This document shows positions 15,393-23,630 of a DNA stretch of 35,047 nucleotides, one piece after another. The notes beneath the pieces were generated by a model. The model made no database searches. It saw only the letters and a list, made by a program, of their open reading frames with translations, and was not told the origin of the DNA. The position numbers and the translations under genes are program-made. The first letter of the stretch is position 1, and each line of letters starts with the position of its first letter. This DNA comes from JASLBX01 sp036373915 (lineage in GTDB: Bacteria; Actinomycetota; Actinomycetes; Jiangellales; Jiangellaceae): contig DASUUU010000025.1 in NCBI GenBank assembly GCA_036373915.1, forward strand, positions 1-35,047. Reading direction: 5' to 3'.

Positions 15393-16346
15393 ATGCGAAT
15401 TCCATCCATCGGCGACGTCCTGCGGGCTCGCCAGGTGTTGTCAGCCGAACTGCCGCCGACTCCGATGTGGTCGTATCCGGCTCTCGACGCCACGGCGGGA
15501 GCTCACGTGTCGGTCAAGCATGAAAACGTCCAGCCGACCGGTGCGTTCAAGGTTCGCGGCGGGTTGTACCTGCTGGCCGGCATGGCGCCCGCCGACCGGG
15601 CCCGGGGGGTCGTGGCGTACTCCACGGGCAACCATGCACAGTCCCTCGCCTACGCATCGGAGCGTTTCGGTGTCGCGTGCACGATCGTGATGCCTGCCGA
15701 TCCGAACCCGGGCAAGGCGGCGGCCGTCAAGGCCCATGGCGCCGAACTGATCGAGCACGGGTCGTCCTTCGACGAGGCGGGCGAGTACGCGGCCAAGCTC
15801 GCCGCGGACCGCGGTGCCCGGTTGGTCAGCGCGGCGAACGAGCCTGATCTGATAGCGGGGGTTGGTACGGCCTACCTGGAGATCTTCGAGCGTGCACCCG
15901 ATCTGGACGCGGTTGTCGTGCCGGTCGGTAGTGGAAGCGGTGCGGCGGCGGCCTGTCTCGTGGCCGCGGCTATCGCGCCCGCGTGCGAGATCGTCGCCGT
16001 CCAGTCCACCGCCTCCCCTGCGGCGCACGACTCGTGGCGGACCGGACAGATCGTCCGGCGCCCGAACCGCACCACAGTGGAAGGCCTGGCCACTGGCTCC
16101 GGATTCGAACTCACTCAGCGGGTGATGCGGGAACATCTGAGCGACTTCCTGCTGGTCGACGACACCGCGATCGCGCATGCTCAGCGAGTGCTCGCCCGAG
16201 ACGCCCACCTGCTGACCGAGGGTGCCGGTGCGGCGGCTACTGCCGCCCTGCTGGCCTATCCGAATCGGTTCGCCGGCAAACGTGTGGCGGTCGTCGCCAC
16301 CGGCGCCAACGCGAGCGAGGCCGAACTCTCCCGGCTCGCCGCCTAA
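15393..16346 (+). CDS. Threonine/serine dehydratase-like PLP enzyme
   Basis: Fold-type II pyridoxal-phosphate enzyme of about 317 aa, similar to catabolic threonine ammonia-lyase, which converts threonine to 2-oxobutyrate and ammonia. Seen: ENVQPTGAFKVRGG with the Schiff-base lysine at residue 53, the phosphate/substrate loop STGNHAQSLA, the glycine-rich PLP phosphate-binding loop VGSGSGAAAA, and EGAGAAATAALL near the C-terminus. There is no C-terminal ACT regulatory domain, so it is the short, non-feedback form. The ATG at 15393 follows a possible GTG at 15387. Next to a trans-sulfuration enzyme 22 nt downstream, probably one operon under the divergent LysR. Related ectoine-associated or hydroxy-aspartate dehydratases are alternatives. 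Confidence 0.85.
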   Translation: MRIPSIGDVLRARQVLSAELPPTPMWSYPALDATAGAHVSVKHENVQPTGAFKVRGGLYLLAGMAPADRARGVVAYSTGNHAQSLAYASERFGVACTIVMPADPNPGKAAAVKAHGAELIEHGSSFDEAGEYAAKLAADRGARLVSAANEPDLIAGVGTAYLEIFERAPDLDAVVVPVGSGSGAAAACLVAAAIAPACEIVAVQSTASPAAHDSWRTGQIVRRPNRTTVEGLATGSGFELTQRVMREHLSDFLLVDDTAIAHAQRVLARDAHLLTEGAGAAATAALLAYPNRFAGKRVAVVATGANASEAELSRLAA

Positions 16347-16368
16347 AGTGTGAGCCGGGAGGTGTGCG

Positions 16369-17529
16369 GTGGAACAGGATGATCAGGCTTTCGAAACACT
16401 CGCAGTCCACGCGGGAAGGCACGGAGTACGCCCGGAAGGGTCCGTGGTGTTCCCGATCTTTCAGGGCACGGTCTACGAATCCGAACCGGGCGAGAGCTAC
16501 GACGAGATCAAGTATTCGCGGCTGAGCACCACGCCGTCTCAGCGTGACCTGCACGACAGGCTGGCCGCGCTCGAGGCTGCGGAGTCGGCGCTGGCGACGT
16601 CTTCCGGGATGGCCGCGGTGAGCGCGGCGTTGCTGAGCGCGCTCAAGGCCGGTGACCATCTGCTGGCAAGTGACGTCCTGTACGGCGGGACGCACGCGCT
16701 CCTCGGCCAGTTCGCCGACCGGCTCGGGTGGACCTACACCCTGGTGGATACGAATCGGCCGGAGTCCTGGTCAGCCGCGTTGCGGCCCAACACGAGGGCG
16801 TTCCTCGTCGAGTCCGTGACCAACCCGCTCATCCGGGTCGGCGACCTGCGCGGAGTGGCCGAGTTCGCCGCGCAGCACAGGCTGGTGAGCATCATCGACA
16901 ACACCTTTGCCACGCCGGTGAACTTCCGCCCGCTGGAGGTGGGTTACGACCTCGTCGTGCACAGTGCCACGAAGTACCTGAGCGGTCACTCGGATCTCGT
17001 GGCCGGCTGCGTGGCCGGCAGTGCGCAGCGGGTCAGCGCGGTGCGCAGCGTCCAGAACCATTTCGGTGGTTCCCTGGATCCGCATGCGGGATTCCTGCTG
17101 ACCCGGGGCCTGAAGACGCTCGCGGTCCGGGTCCGGGCGCAGAACGAGAACGCGATGGCCCTCGCGGAGTTTCTGGCCGGCCACGAGGCGGTCGGTGCGG
17201 TCAATTACCCGGGTTTGCGGTCTCATCCCGATCATGGCCGGGCCGGCGAGCTGTTCCACGGTTTCGGCGGCATGCTGAGCTTCCGGCTCGGCGGTGGGCT
17301 CGGCGCGGCCGAGCGTTTCCTGAAATCGCTCCGCATTCCGTACGTGGCTCCCAGCCTCGGTGGGGTCGAAACGCTCGTCACCAGGCCGGCGGCGACGTCA
17401 CACGCCGGAATGAGCCCGTCGGCACGAGCGGAAATCGGTGTCAGCGACGACCTGGTACGGGTGAGCTGCGGCATCGAATCGGCGCGCGACCTTGTTGCGG
17501 ATTTCGACCAGGCACTGGCGGCCGGTTGA
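16369..17529 (+). CDS. Trans-sulfuration family PLP enzyme (cystathionine gamma-synthase/lyase or methionine gamma-lyase-like, 386 aa)
   Basis: Cys/Met metabolism PLP-dependent enzyme, fold type I. Seen: FETLAVHAGR at the N-terminus, YSRLSTTPSQRDLHDRLAALE, ATSSGMAAVSAALLS (PLP phosphate loop), IIDNTFATPVNFRPLEVGYDLVVHSATKYLSGHSD with the catalytic lysine at residue 202, and SLGGVETLVTRPAATSHAGM. A C-terminal RVSCGIESARDLVADFDQAL follows. GTG start at 16369 with GGGAGG just upstream. Family motifs do not decide between synthase, lyase and methionine gamma-lyase. Partnered with the dehydratase just upstream: both enzyme types can release 2-oxobutyrate, so a methionine, homocysteine or threonine degradation unit is plausible (inference). 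Confidence 0.85.
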   Translation: MEQDDQAFETLAVHAGRHGVRPEGSVVFPIFQGTVYESEPGESYDEIKYSRLSTTPSQRDLHDRLAALEAAESALATSSGMAAVSAALLSALKAGDHLLASDVLYGGTHALLGQFADRLGWTYTLVDTNRPESWSAALRPNTRAFLVESVTNPLIRVGDLRGVAEFAAQHRLVSIIDNTFATPVNFRPLEVGYDLVVHSATKYLSGHSDLVAGCVAGSAQRVSAVRSVQNHFGGSLDPHAGFLLTRGLKTLAVRVRAQNENAMALAEFLAGHEAVGAVNYPGLRSHPDHGRAGELFHGFGGMLSFRLGGGLGAAERFLKSLRIPYVAPSLGGVETLVTRPAATSHAGMSPSARAEIGVSDDLVRVSCGIESARDLVADFDQALAAG

Positions 17530-17534
17530 GCTAG

Positions 17535-17571
17535 ATCACGGTGACGTTGCTGGTGCTGGTACCCCAGCAAT
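17535..17571. repeat. 37-nt hairpin-bearing direct repeat, copy 1
   Basis: Lies between the trans-sulfuration gene stop and the stop codon of the minus-strand orphan gene (one base away). It matches copy 2 at 18681-18717 in 30 of 37 positions and in the same orientation. It carries a TTGCTGG...CCAGCAA stem (17547-17553 with 17564-17570) around a 10-nt loop. Five of the seven differences lie in the loop, so the stem is kept. Could also terminate transcription of the two converging genes. Confidence 0.75.
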
Positions 17572-17572
17572 C

Positions 17573-18682
17573 TCACCCTCTCCCGCAAACCCCGACGAGG
17601 TAGGCACGTTCGAGTTGCACACGGACGAGCTTTGGCTCGCTCCGGATGCGGTACGGCGAGACGGCTACCGCTCGCCAGCCGAGTTCGGCGTAGCGAGCCT
17701 GCCGTTGCTCGGTGCGTTCCATGCCGGCGCCAAAGCGATGCCACTCTTTCGAGTCAACCTCGACGACCAGCCGAGCGTCCGGCCAGCACGCATCCGGCCT
17801 GATGGCCGGATAGCCAGGAAGAGGTCGGTTCCACCGCGGTTCAGGCAAGATCCTGCTCGGCCTGATCAGATCTCGAAGCTCGCACTCGGGTGCGGACCGG
17901 CACCCCGCCAGGATGTCGAGCATCGCGAGCCGGGCGAGCGCGCTGTGGGCACGTGGCCCACGGTTCAACTCCGCGACGAGGGCGGTTTCGTGGACCTGCC
18001 GACGTTGGACGGTCTCACACAGCAAGGCTCTGGTGTCTTGTATGAGCTTGCGTCGGGTGGACTTGGCCATCGTGCCGTTGCTGTTGAGCAACGATTGGTG
18101 ACGGAACCGGACCGCATCCATCGCTGCCCTGGGGAGTGGCGCCATCGGAATCATCCACCGGACCGCGCCGCCGGTCAGGTCGTCATGGTCGGGTGTGTCG
18201 TCGGCCAGGATGGTAGGTGCGTCCTCATCTGGGATGTCGAGGCCGACCCAGCGCACGGATGCGGGCATCCGGAGCGTTCGTCGCAGACGAACAAAATCGC
18301 CCTCGACCCGTTGGCGGGTGTGTGGGACAAGTACGTCTATGTCGTCGGTGTCGGGGACGTACTTCATGCCGTGCATGCGGCACGCGGTGGCTCCGGTGAT
18401 CAGGGCACCGATGCCGCCATAGAGCACTGCGGCGCGGTATCGATGGATGTCCCCGAGTGGTCCGGTGAACGTCGCGTAGATGCCTTGCAGGACTCGCTGC
18501 CATCGGCCTTGTGGACCGATAGCGTGGCGAATGAAGTCCGGGGTCGCTCCCGCAGCGAGAGCTTGGTCGCGCGTAATCAAATCATCCTGTCCGTGGGCGG
18601 TAGGAGGAGCTTCTCGGGTGGCATTGATCAAGTTTGCGGCGCGCCGAGGGACTGCCGCGGAAGATATCCACAGAGTCGCCAT
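17573..18682 (-). CDS. AbiEi-like winged-helix / PD-(D/E)XK (DUF559-like) orphan protein (369 aa)
   Basis: Belongs to a family widespread in actinobacteria but of unknown function. Seen: a winged-helix-like N-terminal region (DDLITRDQALAAGATPDFI, then GRWQRVLQGIYATFTGPL, residues 33-77), like the first part of AbiEi antitoxins, and a middle domain with ALITGATACRMHGM and DDIDVLVPHTRQR. The C-terminal restriction-endonuclease-like core has RPDACWPDARLVVEVDSKEWH (D...ExDxK, around residues 296-316), then RQARYAELGWRAVAVSPYRI. No AbiEii nucleotidyltransferase partner is adjacent, so it is not an AbiE toxin-antitoxin pair. The gene is bracketed exactly by 37-nt direct repeats at its start and stop codons and looks less GC-rich than its neighbours, both suggesting transfer. 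The start at 18682 could be earlier than the true one. Nuclease activity is inferred from the motif only. Confidence 0.75.
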   Translation of the reverse strand: MATLWISSAAVPRRAANLINATREAPPTAHGQDDLITRDQALAAGATPDFIRHAIGPQGRWQRVLQGIYATFTGPLGDIHRYRAAVLYGGIGALITGATACRMHGMKYVPDTDDIDVLVPHTRQRVEGDFVRLRRTLRMPASVRWVGLDIPDEDAPTILADDTPDHDDLTGGAVRWMIPMAPLPRAAMDAVRFRHQSLLNSNGTMAKSTRRKLIQDTRALLCETVQRRQVHETALVAELNRGPRAHSALARLAMLDILAGCRSAPECELRDLIRPSRILPEPRWNRPLPGYPAIRPDACWPDARLVVEVDSKEWHRFGAGMERTEQRQARYAELGWRAVAVSPYRIRSEPKLVRVQLERAYLVGVCGRG

Positions 18683-18717
18683 CAGGGTGACATTGCTGGT
18701 GCCAGAGGCCCAGCAAT
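18681..18717. repeat. 37-nt hairpin-bearing direct repeat, copy 2
   Basis: Directly upstream of the orphan gene, overlapping the first two bases of its start codon, and 10 nt downstream of the tetR stop. Same orientation as copy 1 (30/37 identical). Contains a perfect 8-bp stem ATTGCTGG...CCAGCAAT (18692-18699 with 18710-18717) with a 10-nt loop. Alternative reading: a terminator for tetR. Confidence 0.75.
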
Positions 18718-18727
18718 GCCGCCTCGA

Positions 18728-19396
18728 TCACCCGGCGGTGCGCTCGCCGTCGGTGAGGCGAGGCTTTGCTTCGAGGCCGGCGAGGCCGTTCCACGCCAGG
18801 TTGACCAGGTGCTTGGCGACGTCGGCCTTCTTCGGCTTGCGAACGTCCAACCACCACTGCCCGGTCAACGCGACCATGCCGACTAGCATCTGGGCGTACA
18901 TGGGCGCGTACTTGTCGTCGAACCCGCGGGCCTTGAACTCGTCGGCCAGGATGTGCTCGACCTGGCTGGCTGCGTCGGAGATCAGGCTGGCGAACCCGCC
19001 TGTCGACGCGGCCACCGGTGAGTCGCGGACGAGAATCCGGAACCCGTCGGTCGACTCCTCGATGTAGTCCAGCAGCGCCAGGGCGGCCCGTTCGAGGATG
19101 ACCCGCGGATGGGCCGGCGCGGTCAGCGCCGAGGTGATCGAGTCGAGCAGGTGTTCCATCTCACGATCGACCACGACCGCGTACAGACCCTCCTTGCTGC
19201 GGAAATGCTCGTAGACCACCGGCTTGGACACGCCGGCGCGGCTGGCGATCTCCTCGATCGAGGCGCCGTCGAAGCCGCGCTCGGCGAACAGCGACCGACC
19301 CACGTCGAGGAGTTGCTCACGTCGCTGCTTACCCGTCATCCGGACTCGGCTCGGCGTCGCGCGTGAACGCGATGCAGAGTCGGCCACACGGGCCAT
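18728..19396 (-). CDS. TetR family transcriptional regulator (222 aa)
   Basis: TetR repressor: an N-terminal HTH (residues about 21-67, KQRREQLLDVGRSLFAERGF, then IEEIASRAGVSKPVVYEHFRSKEGLY) and a C-terminal ligand-binding helical domain including GMVALTGQWWLD. Starts 15 nt after the desaturase stop on the same strand, so the two form an operon. This suggests that it senses acyl-CoA or fatty acids and feeds back on the desaturase, as known TetR regulators of lipid genes do (FasR/MadR-like logic; inference). ATG at 19396 lacks a strong ribosome-binding site; an internal ATG at 19339 is the alternative. Confidence 0.92.
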   Translation of the reverse strand: MARVADSASRSRATPSRVRMTGKQRREQLLDVGRSLFAERGFDGASIEEIASRAGVSKPVVYEHFRSKEGLYAVVVDREMEHLLDSITSALTAPAHPRVILERAALALLDYIEESTDGFRILVRDSPVAASTGGFASLISDAASQVEHILADEFKARGFDDKYAPMYAQMLVGMVALTGQWWLDVRKPKKADVAKHLVNLAWNGLAGLEAKPRLTDGERTAG

Positions 19397-19411
19397 TATG
19401 CCTGGCTCATG

Positions 19412-20398
19412 TCACGGAGCTATCAGGGTTTTCTCGCCGCCGTAGTCGTCTACCCGCTTGGCCTCGACCCGCTCGGGGCTCGGCCAGCGCACGTCCCAGG
19501 CCCACCCTAGCTTCTCGAGCGCCCAGATGATGCGGGCGCTGGAGTCGATCTGACCCTTCAGCACGCCGTGCCGGGCGCAGGTCGGGTCTGCGTGATGCAG
19601 GTTGTGCCAGGACTCGCCCATGGACAGGAACGCCAGCCACCACACGTTGCCGGACTTGTCGCGGCTGGCGAACGGACGCTCGCCGATGGCGTGGCAGATC
19701 GAGTTGATCGACCAGGTGACGTGGTGCAGCAGTCCGACGCGGACGAGTGTCCCCCAGAAGAACGCCGTCAACGCACCCTGCCAGGACCACGAGAGCAGGC
19801 CGCCGAGCACCGCCGGGAGTAGCAGCGAGACGCCGACGAGGGCAGGGAAGGCCTTGCTGATCTTCCGCAGATCCGGGTCCTTGATCAGGTCGGGAGCGTA
19901 CTTGCGCTGGTCGGTCTGTTCGATGTCGAACATCCAGCCCATGTGGGCGTAGAAGATGCCCTTCATCAGGGCCGGCACCGTCTCGCCGTACCGCCATGGC
20001 GAGTGCGGGTCGCCGTCCTTGTCCGAGAACTTGTGGTGCTTGCGGTGGTCGGCGACCCACCGGATGACGGGTCCTTCGATTGCCAGACTTCCGGCGATGG
20101 CCAACGTGTTCTTGACCGCACGGTTCGTCTTGAACGACCGGTGCGTGAAGTAGCGGTGGAACCCGACGGTGACGCCGTGTCCAGAGATGGCGTACATCAG
20201 CACGGCGATCGCGACGTCGCGCCAGCCCAGCCACCCGCCCCAGGCGAACGGGATGGCGACCAGGATCGCGAGGAACGGGATGGCGATGAAGATGCCGAGC
20301 GTGATGCGCTCGGCGGTGGACTGCTGGTCAGTGCTCAGCGTTCCCGTAGGAAGATCTTCGGACGGCGGTGGTGGTGTGGTGTCGGTGACGGTCGTCAT
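19412..20398 (-). CDS. Acyl-CoA (stearoyl-CoA delta-9 type) desaturase (328 aa)
   Basis: Membrane di-iron desaturase that introduces a cis double bond into saturated acyl-CoA, controlling membrane fluidity; needs an electron-transfer partner not in this window. Seen: three histidine boxes, HRYFTH (81-86), HRKHH (118-122) and HNLHH (265-269). Hydrophobic pairs lie at about 33-55, 60-80, 143-155 and 185-230. Closest in layout to actinobacterial DesA3-like enzymes. The frame is open to 20485, but ATG 20398 is preceded by GAAGGAGG at ideal spacing. Upstream operator-like palindromes and the downstream tetR point to regulated expression. Confidence 0.93.
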   Translation of the reverse strand: MTTVTDTTPPPPSEDLPTGTLSTDQQSTAERITLGIFIAIPFLAILVAIPFAWGGWLGWRDVAIAVLMYAISGHGVTVGFHRYFTHRSFKTNRAVKNTLAIAGSLAIEGPVIRWVADHRKHHKFSDKDGDPHSPWRYGETVPALMKGIFYAHMGWMFDIEQTDQRKYAPDLIKDPDLRKISKAFPALVGVSLLLPAVLGGLLSWSWQGALTAFFWGTLVRVGLLHHVTWSINSICHAIGERPFASRDKSGNVWWLAFLSMGESWHNLHHADPTCARHGVLKGQIDSSARIIWALEKLGWAWDVRWPSPERVEAKRVDDYGGEKTLIAP

Positions 20399-20446
20399 GA
20401 CGTCCTCCTTCGGGGTGGAGCGACTCTGCTGGCAAGGACTACCTTC

Positions 20447-20478
20447 CCTACGGCACCGTAACCTACGACACCGTAGGT
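20447..20478 (-). promoter_or_regulatory. Tandem palindromic operator upstream of the desaturase
   Basis: Two sites lie side by side: TACGG-CA-CCGTA (20449-20460) and ACCTACG-ACAC-CGTAGGT (20461-20478, perfect 7-bp arms). They also form a direct repeat of CCTACGRCACCGTA with a 15-bp period (20447-20460, 20462-20475). The block is 50-80 nt upstream of the desaturase start, with a TTGCAT that may serve as a -35 just beyond. The TetR encoded in the same operon is the likely ligand. Confidence 0.6.
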
Positions 20479-20619
20479 AATGCAAGCCCTACCCGAATCG
20501 GCGCCGGTCAATCCTCCGACCACCCCGACGCCCGGTCGTTGTCGAGTCCGGCTCCCGCGCGAGCGGTTGAGATAGGCTGCTCCCGGCTCAGGATTCGAGG
20601 TGATTAGGGGCGCCGAGAA

Positions 20620-20636
20620 CCCGTGAGGGTCACGGG
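20620..20636 (+). promoter_or_regulatory. Palindrome before the LAL regulator gene
   Basis: CCCGTGA-GGG-TCACGGG, perfect 7-bp arms, ending 27 nt before the ATG at 20664 (3 nt before the alternative GTG at 20640). It may be an operator or a leader hairpin. A TAGGCT hexamer at 20573-20578 is a possible -10 upstream. Confidence 0.45.
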
Positions 20637-20663
20637 AGCGTGAGGCTTGGGCCGCGAGGCGGG

Positions 20664-23549
20664 ATGGCTGCTAGCGACATCGCCGGCAAGCGGGTCGTGT
20701 CGCCTGCGCTGGTCGGGCGGGAGCCCGAGCTCAGCAAGATCGTATCGGCCGTATCGCAGCTGCCATCGTTGATGATCATCGACGGTGAGGCCGGCATCGG
20801 TAAGACCCGGCTGGTCACCGAGCTGTCCAAGCGCCCGGAACTGGCCGGCCGCCGATTCCTTGTCGGACGGTGCCATGGCATCCGGGAATCGTTCCCGCTG
20901 GGTCCGGTTGTCGAGGCTGTTCGCGAGCTCGGGACTGGCTTCGCCGCGCAACGGCTGTCGTCCGTGGTCGGTGTGCTGCGCTCGCTGTTGCCCGAGATCG
21001 CCGATGCGCTGCCGCGGGCTCCGCTACCGCTCGACGACAGGGCGGCCGAGCGGCATCGGGTGTTCAGGGCACTCGCCGAGCTTCTGGCCGCGCTCGGGCC
21101 GGTGGTTCTCGTGATCGAAGATCTGCACTGGGCGGACGAGCAGACGGTGGACTTCGTCGGCTACCTGCTCGGGAGCGCGGCCGGCGAGTTGGCCATCGTC
21201 GTGACGTTTCGTGGTGACGAACTCGACCCCAGGGCGCGCTCGATGCTCTCGAAGCCGCCGACGTCGACCAGCCGGACGGAGATCGTGCTGCAGCCACTCG
21301 ACGCGGCGGAGACCGGCCGGTTAGCTGCCGCGATCGTCGGTGCTGATCACGTATCCGAAGAGTTCGCACGTTACCTGTGCGAGCGGGCGTCCGGCCTGCC
21401 CTTCGCGATCGAGGAGTTGCTGGCCTTGCTGCGGGCCAGGGGAGATCTGGTGCGCCGCGGTGGTAGGTGGGCGCGCCGCGCACTTGACGAGCTGGACGTG
21501 CCGAGTGGCATTAGGGATCCGGTACTCGAGCGGGTCGGCCGGTTCACCGCTGCGGCCAAAGCCGTGGCCGAAGCGGCGGCAGTGCTCCAAGTGCCCGTCT
21601 CGCAGCAGGTGCTGTCCGCCGCCGCGCGAATCCCGGCGGATCAGGTGCTCGCGGGGCTCGAGGAAGCGCTCGAGTCCGGCCTGCTGAGCGAGCACGGCAA
21701 GGCCATCGGGTTTCGCCATCTCCTGGCGGCTCAAGCGGTCTACGAGGAGATCCCCGGCCCGCGGCGGCGCGACCTGCACGGTCGGGCCGCGGCGGCGCTA
21801 AGAGCCGCAGAAGCGGTGCCGCTGGGCCAGGTGGCGCACCACCTGCGGCATGCCGGCCGGCTGGCGGAGTGGGTCGGTGCGGCGGAGCAGGCGGCCGGGC
21901 AGGCGCTGGAACTCGGTCACGACGCCGAGGCCTTCCGGCTGCTGGAGGATCTGCTCCGGTACGCGCCGCTCGACCCGCACAGCCGTGGCCGGCTGGCGGT
22001 GCGGCTCGCAGAGGCGGCGATCGACGCTCTGCGGGCCGCCGAAGTGGTGGACTTGATCTCTGATGTGCTCGAGCACGAGCTACCGGCGAAGCTCCGCGGT
22101 GAGGTGCGGTTCCGGCTCGGCATGCTCATTCACGACATCGGCGAGGACCCGCTGAAGGTTCGCCGATTGCTCACCGAAGCGGTGGACGAACTCGGCCACC
22201 GGCCGGACCTACAGGCGTGGGCGATGGTGGTGCTGGGCATTCCTACCGCCGAGAGCGTCCGGCCCGAGGAGCACTGGCGGTGGCTGCGCGGGGCTCTGGA
22301 CATCGTGCCGAAGGTCGACGATCCGGTGTTCGAGGTGTTCCTCCTCGGCAAGATCGCCATGGTGATGGTTCCGTTCGGTGACACCGAGTGGCGCGGCCTG
22401 GCGGACCGCATCGTGGCTCGCACCGGTAGTGCTCCGCGGCACCGACGAGAGGTGAACGCCTATCTGTCCGTAGGCGCCGAGGCATGCTACGCGGGCCATG
22501 TGGAGGTCGCCGAACAGCTGCTGCCTGCCGCTCTGGACGGCGCCATAGCCGGCGAGAACCGGCGGATGGAGCTGAGTGTGCGGTCCGGCCTTGTCCTACT
22601 CCGGTACTGCGGCGCGGCATGGGACGGGCTGACCGACGAGATCGCGGTTCTGGTCGACGAGTTGGCAGAACACCCCCGCGCCCGGATAGACGTCGAGATC
22701 GCCGGCGGAGCCCTCGCCCTGGTCCGGGGGCAGGTCGACGACGCCCGGTCCCAGCTCGCAAGGGCGGTCGACCTCTGTTTCGAGCTCGGTGGTTTCGACG
22801 TGTTGCCGATAGCCGTCGACGCCCTCACCCGGCTGGAGCTGGCAGGTGGGGGAACGGCCGAGGCGGAAAGGACCGCCCGCCGGTGGATCACCACGGTCGA
22901 CGCCAAGGGCATCTGGGCGCCGGACGCGCGAGCACTGCCGGCCGTGACGGCAGCCCTCGTCGCTTCCGGCGGGCTCGACGATGCCCGTTCGCTGTTGGAC
23001 CGGTTCGCCGCGGCGCTGGCCAGGGTCGATGCGCCGCTTGCCGAGCCGGCGCTGCAAGCCGCCCGCGGCTTCCTGGAAAACGGCGCAGGTCGACCGTTGG
23101 CGGCGGCGCGGACCTTCGCTGCGGCCGCCGGACTCTACGAGCTGGCTCGGTGCGAGTACGAGGCCGCCTTGGCCGTGGAGCAGGCAGCCACCTGCCTCTA
23201 CCAGGCGGGTCGTGTGGAGCAGGCCGAGGCCGCCTTGCATCGCGCGCTCGACGCGTTCCGCAAGCTCGGTGCGGATTGGGACGCTGGCCGGGTGACCAGG
23301 CTCGCGCGGCGGCACGGCGTCTCGGTACCGGCCCGGCACCGCGGCGGGCGCCGTGGCTACGGCAACGCCCTCTCGCCCCGGGAACGCGAGGTGGCGGAGT
23401 TGGCCGCCATGGGCAGGTCGAACAAGCAGATCGCCGCCGACCTGTTTCTCTCTGTCAATACAGTGGCCCGGCACGTTTCGGCCGCGATGCGCAAGTTGGA
23501 AGTCCGGTCCCGGGCGGCGCTGGCGCACCGGCTCACAGCGGATGATTGA
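20664..23549 (+). CDS. LAL-type LuxR family transcriptional regulator with AAA ATPase domain (961 aa)
   Basis: Large ATP-binding regulator of the LuxR (MalT-like) class. Seen: a P-loop GEAGIGKT at residues 41-48, Walker B LVIEDLHWAD with Asp at 153, and an NTPase/winged region to about residue 370 (LPFAIEELLALLRARGDLV). A long TPR-like helical region covers about residues 370-880. The C-terminal LuxR HTH (from about 903) has LSPREREVAELAAMGRSNKQIAADLFLSVNTVARHVSAAMRKL. Size is typical. GAGGCGGG lies just before the ATG at 20664; GTG at 20640 is in frame. It precedes the three subtilase genes by 118 nt on the same strand, so it is the natural candidate activator, possibly triggered by a small ligand bound to the TPR-like region (inference). 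Confidence 0.93.
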   Translation: MAASDIAGKRVVSPALVGREPELSKIVSAVSQLPSLMIIDGEAGIGKTRLVTELSKRPELAGRRFLVGRCHGIRESFPLGPVVEAVRELGTGFAAQRLSSVVGVLRSLLPEIADALPRAPLPLDDRAAERHRVFRALAELLAALGPVVLVIEDLHWADEQTVDFVGYLLGSAAGELAIVVTFRGDELDPRARSMLSKPPTSTSRTEIVLQPLDAAETGRLAAAIVGADHVSEEFARYLCERASGLPFAIEELLALLRARGDLVRRGGRWARRALDELDVPSGIRDPVLERVGRFTAAAKAVAEAAAVLQVPVSQQVLSAAARIPADQVLAGLEEALESGLLSEHGKAIGFRHLLAAQAVYEEIPGPRRRDLHGRAAAALRAAEAVPLGQVAHHLRHAGRLAEWVGAAEQAAGQALELGHDAEAFRLLEDLLRYAPLDPHSRGRLAVRLAEAAIDALRAAEVVDLISDVLEHELPAKLRGEVRFRLGMLIHDIGEDPLKVRRLLTEAVDELGHRPDLQAWAMVVLGIPTAESVRPEEHWRWLRGALDIVPKVDDPVFEVFLLGKIAMVMVPFGDTEWRGLADRIVARTGSAPRHRREVNAYLSVGAEACYAGHVEVAEQLLPAALDGAIAGENRRMELSVRSGLVLLRYCGAAWDGLTDEIAVLVDELAEHPRARIDVEIAGGALALVRGQVDDARSQLARAVDLCFELGGFDVLPIAVDALTRLELAGGGTAEAERTARRWITTVDAKGIWAPDARALPAVTAALVASGGLDDARSLLDRFAAALARVDAPLAEPALQAARGFLENGAGRPLAAARTFAAAAGLYELARCEYEAALAVEQAATCLYQAGRVEQAEAALHRALDAFRKLGADWDAGRVTRLARRHGVSVPARHRGGRRGYGNALSPREREVAELAAMGRSNKQIAADLFLSVNTVARHVSAAMRKLEVRSRAALAHRLTADD

Positions 23550-23630
23550 TGGGGGTCCGGGGCCGCAGCCGCACCAAAATTGACGAGAACTTGGCATAGC
23601 CGCATGACCGCACCCATCGGAGGCTATCGG

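Noticed and set aside
17573..18682. AbiE type IV toxin-antitoxin system
   Set aside because: Only the AbiEi-like N-terminal region is present; no AbiEii nucleotidyltransferase gene adjoins it and the C-terminus is nuclease-like.
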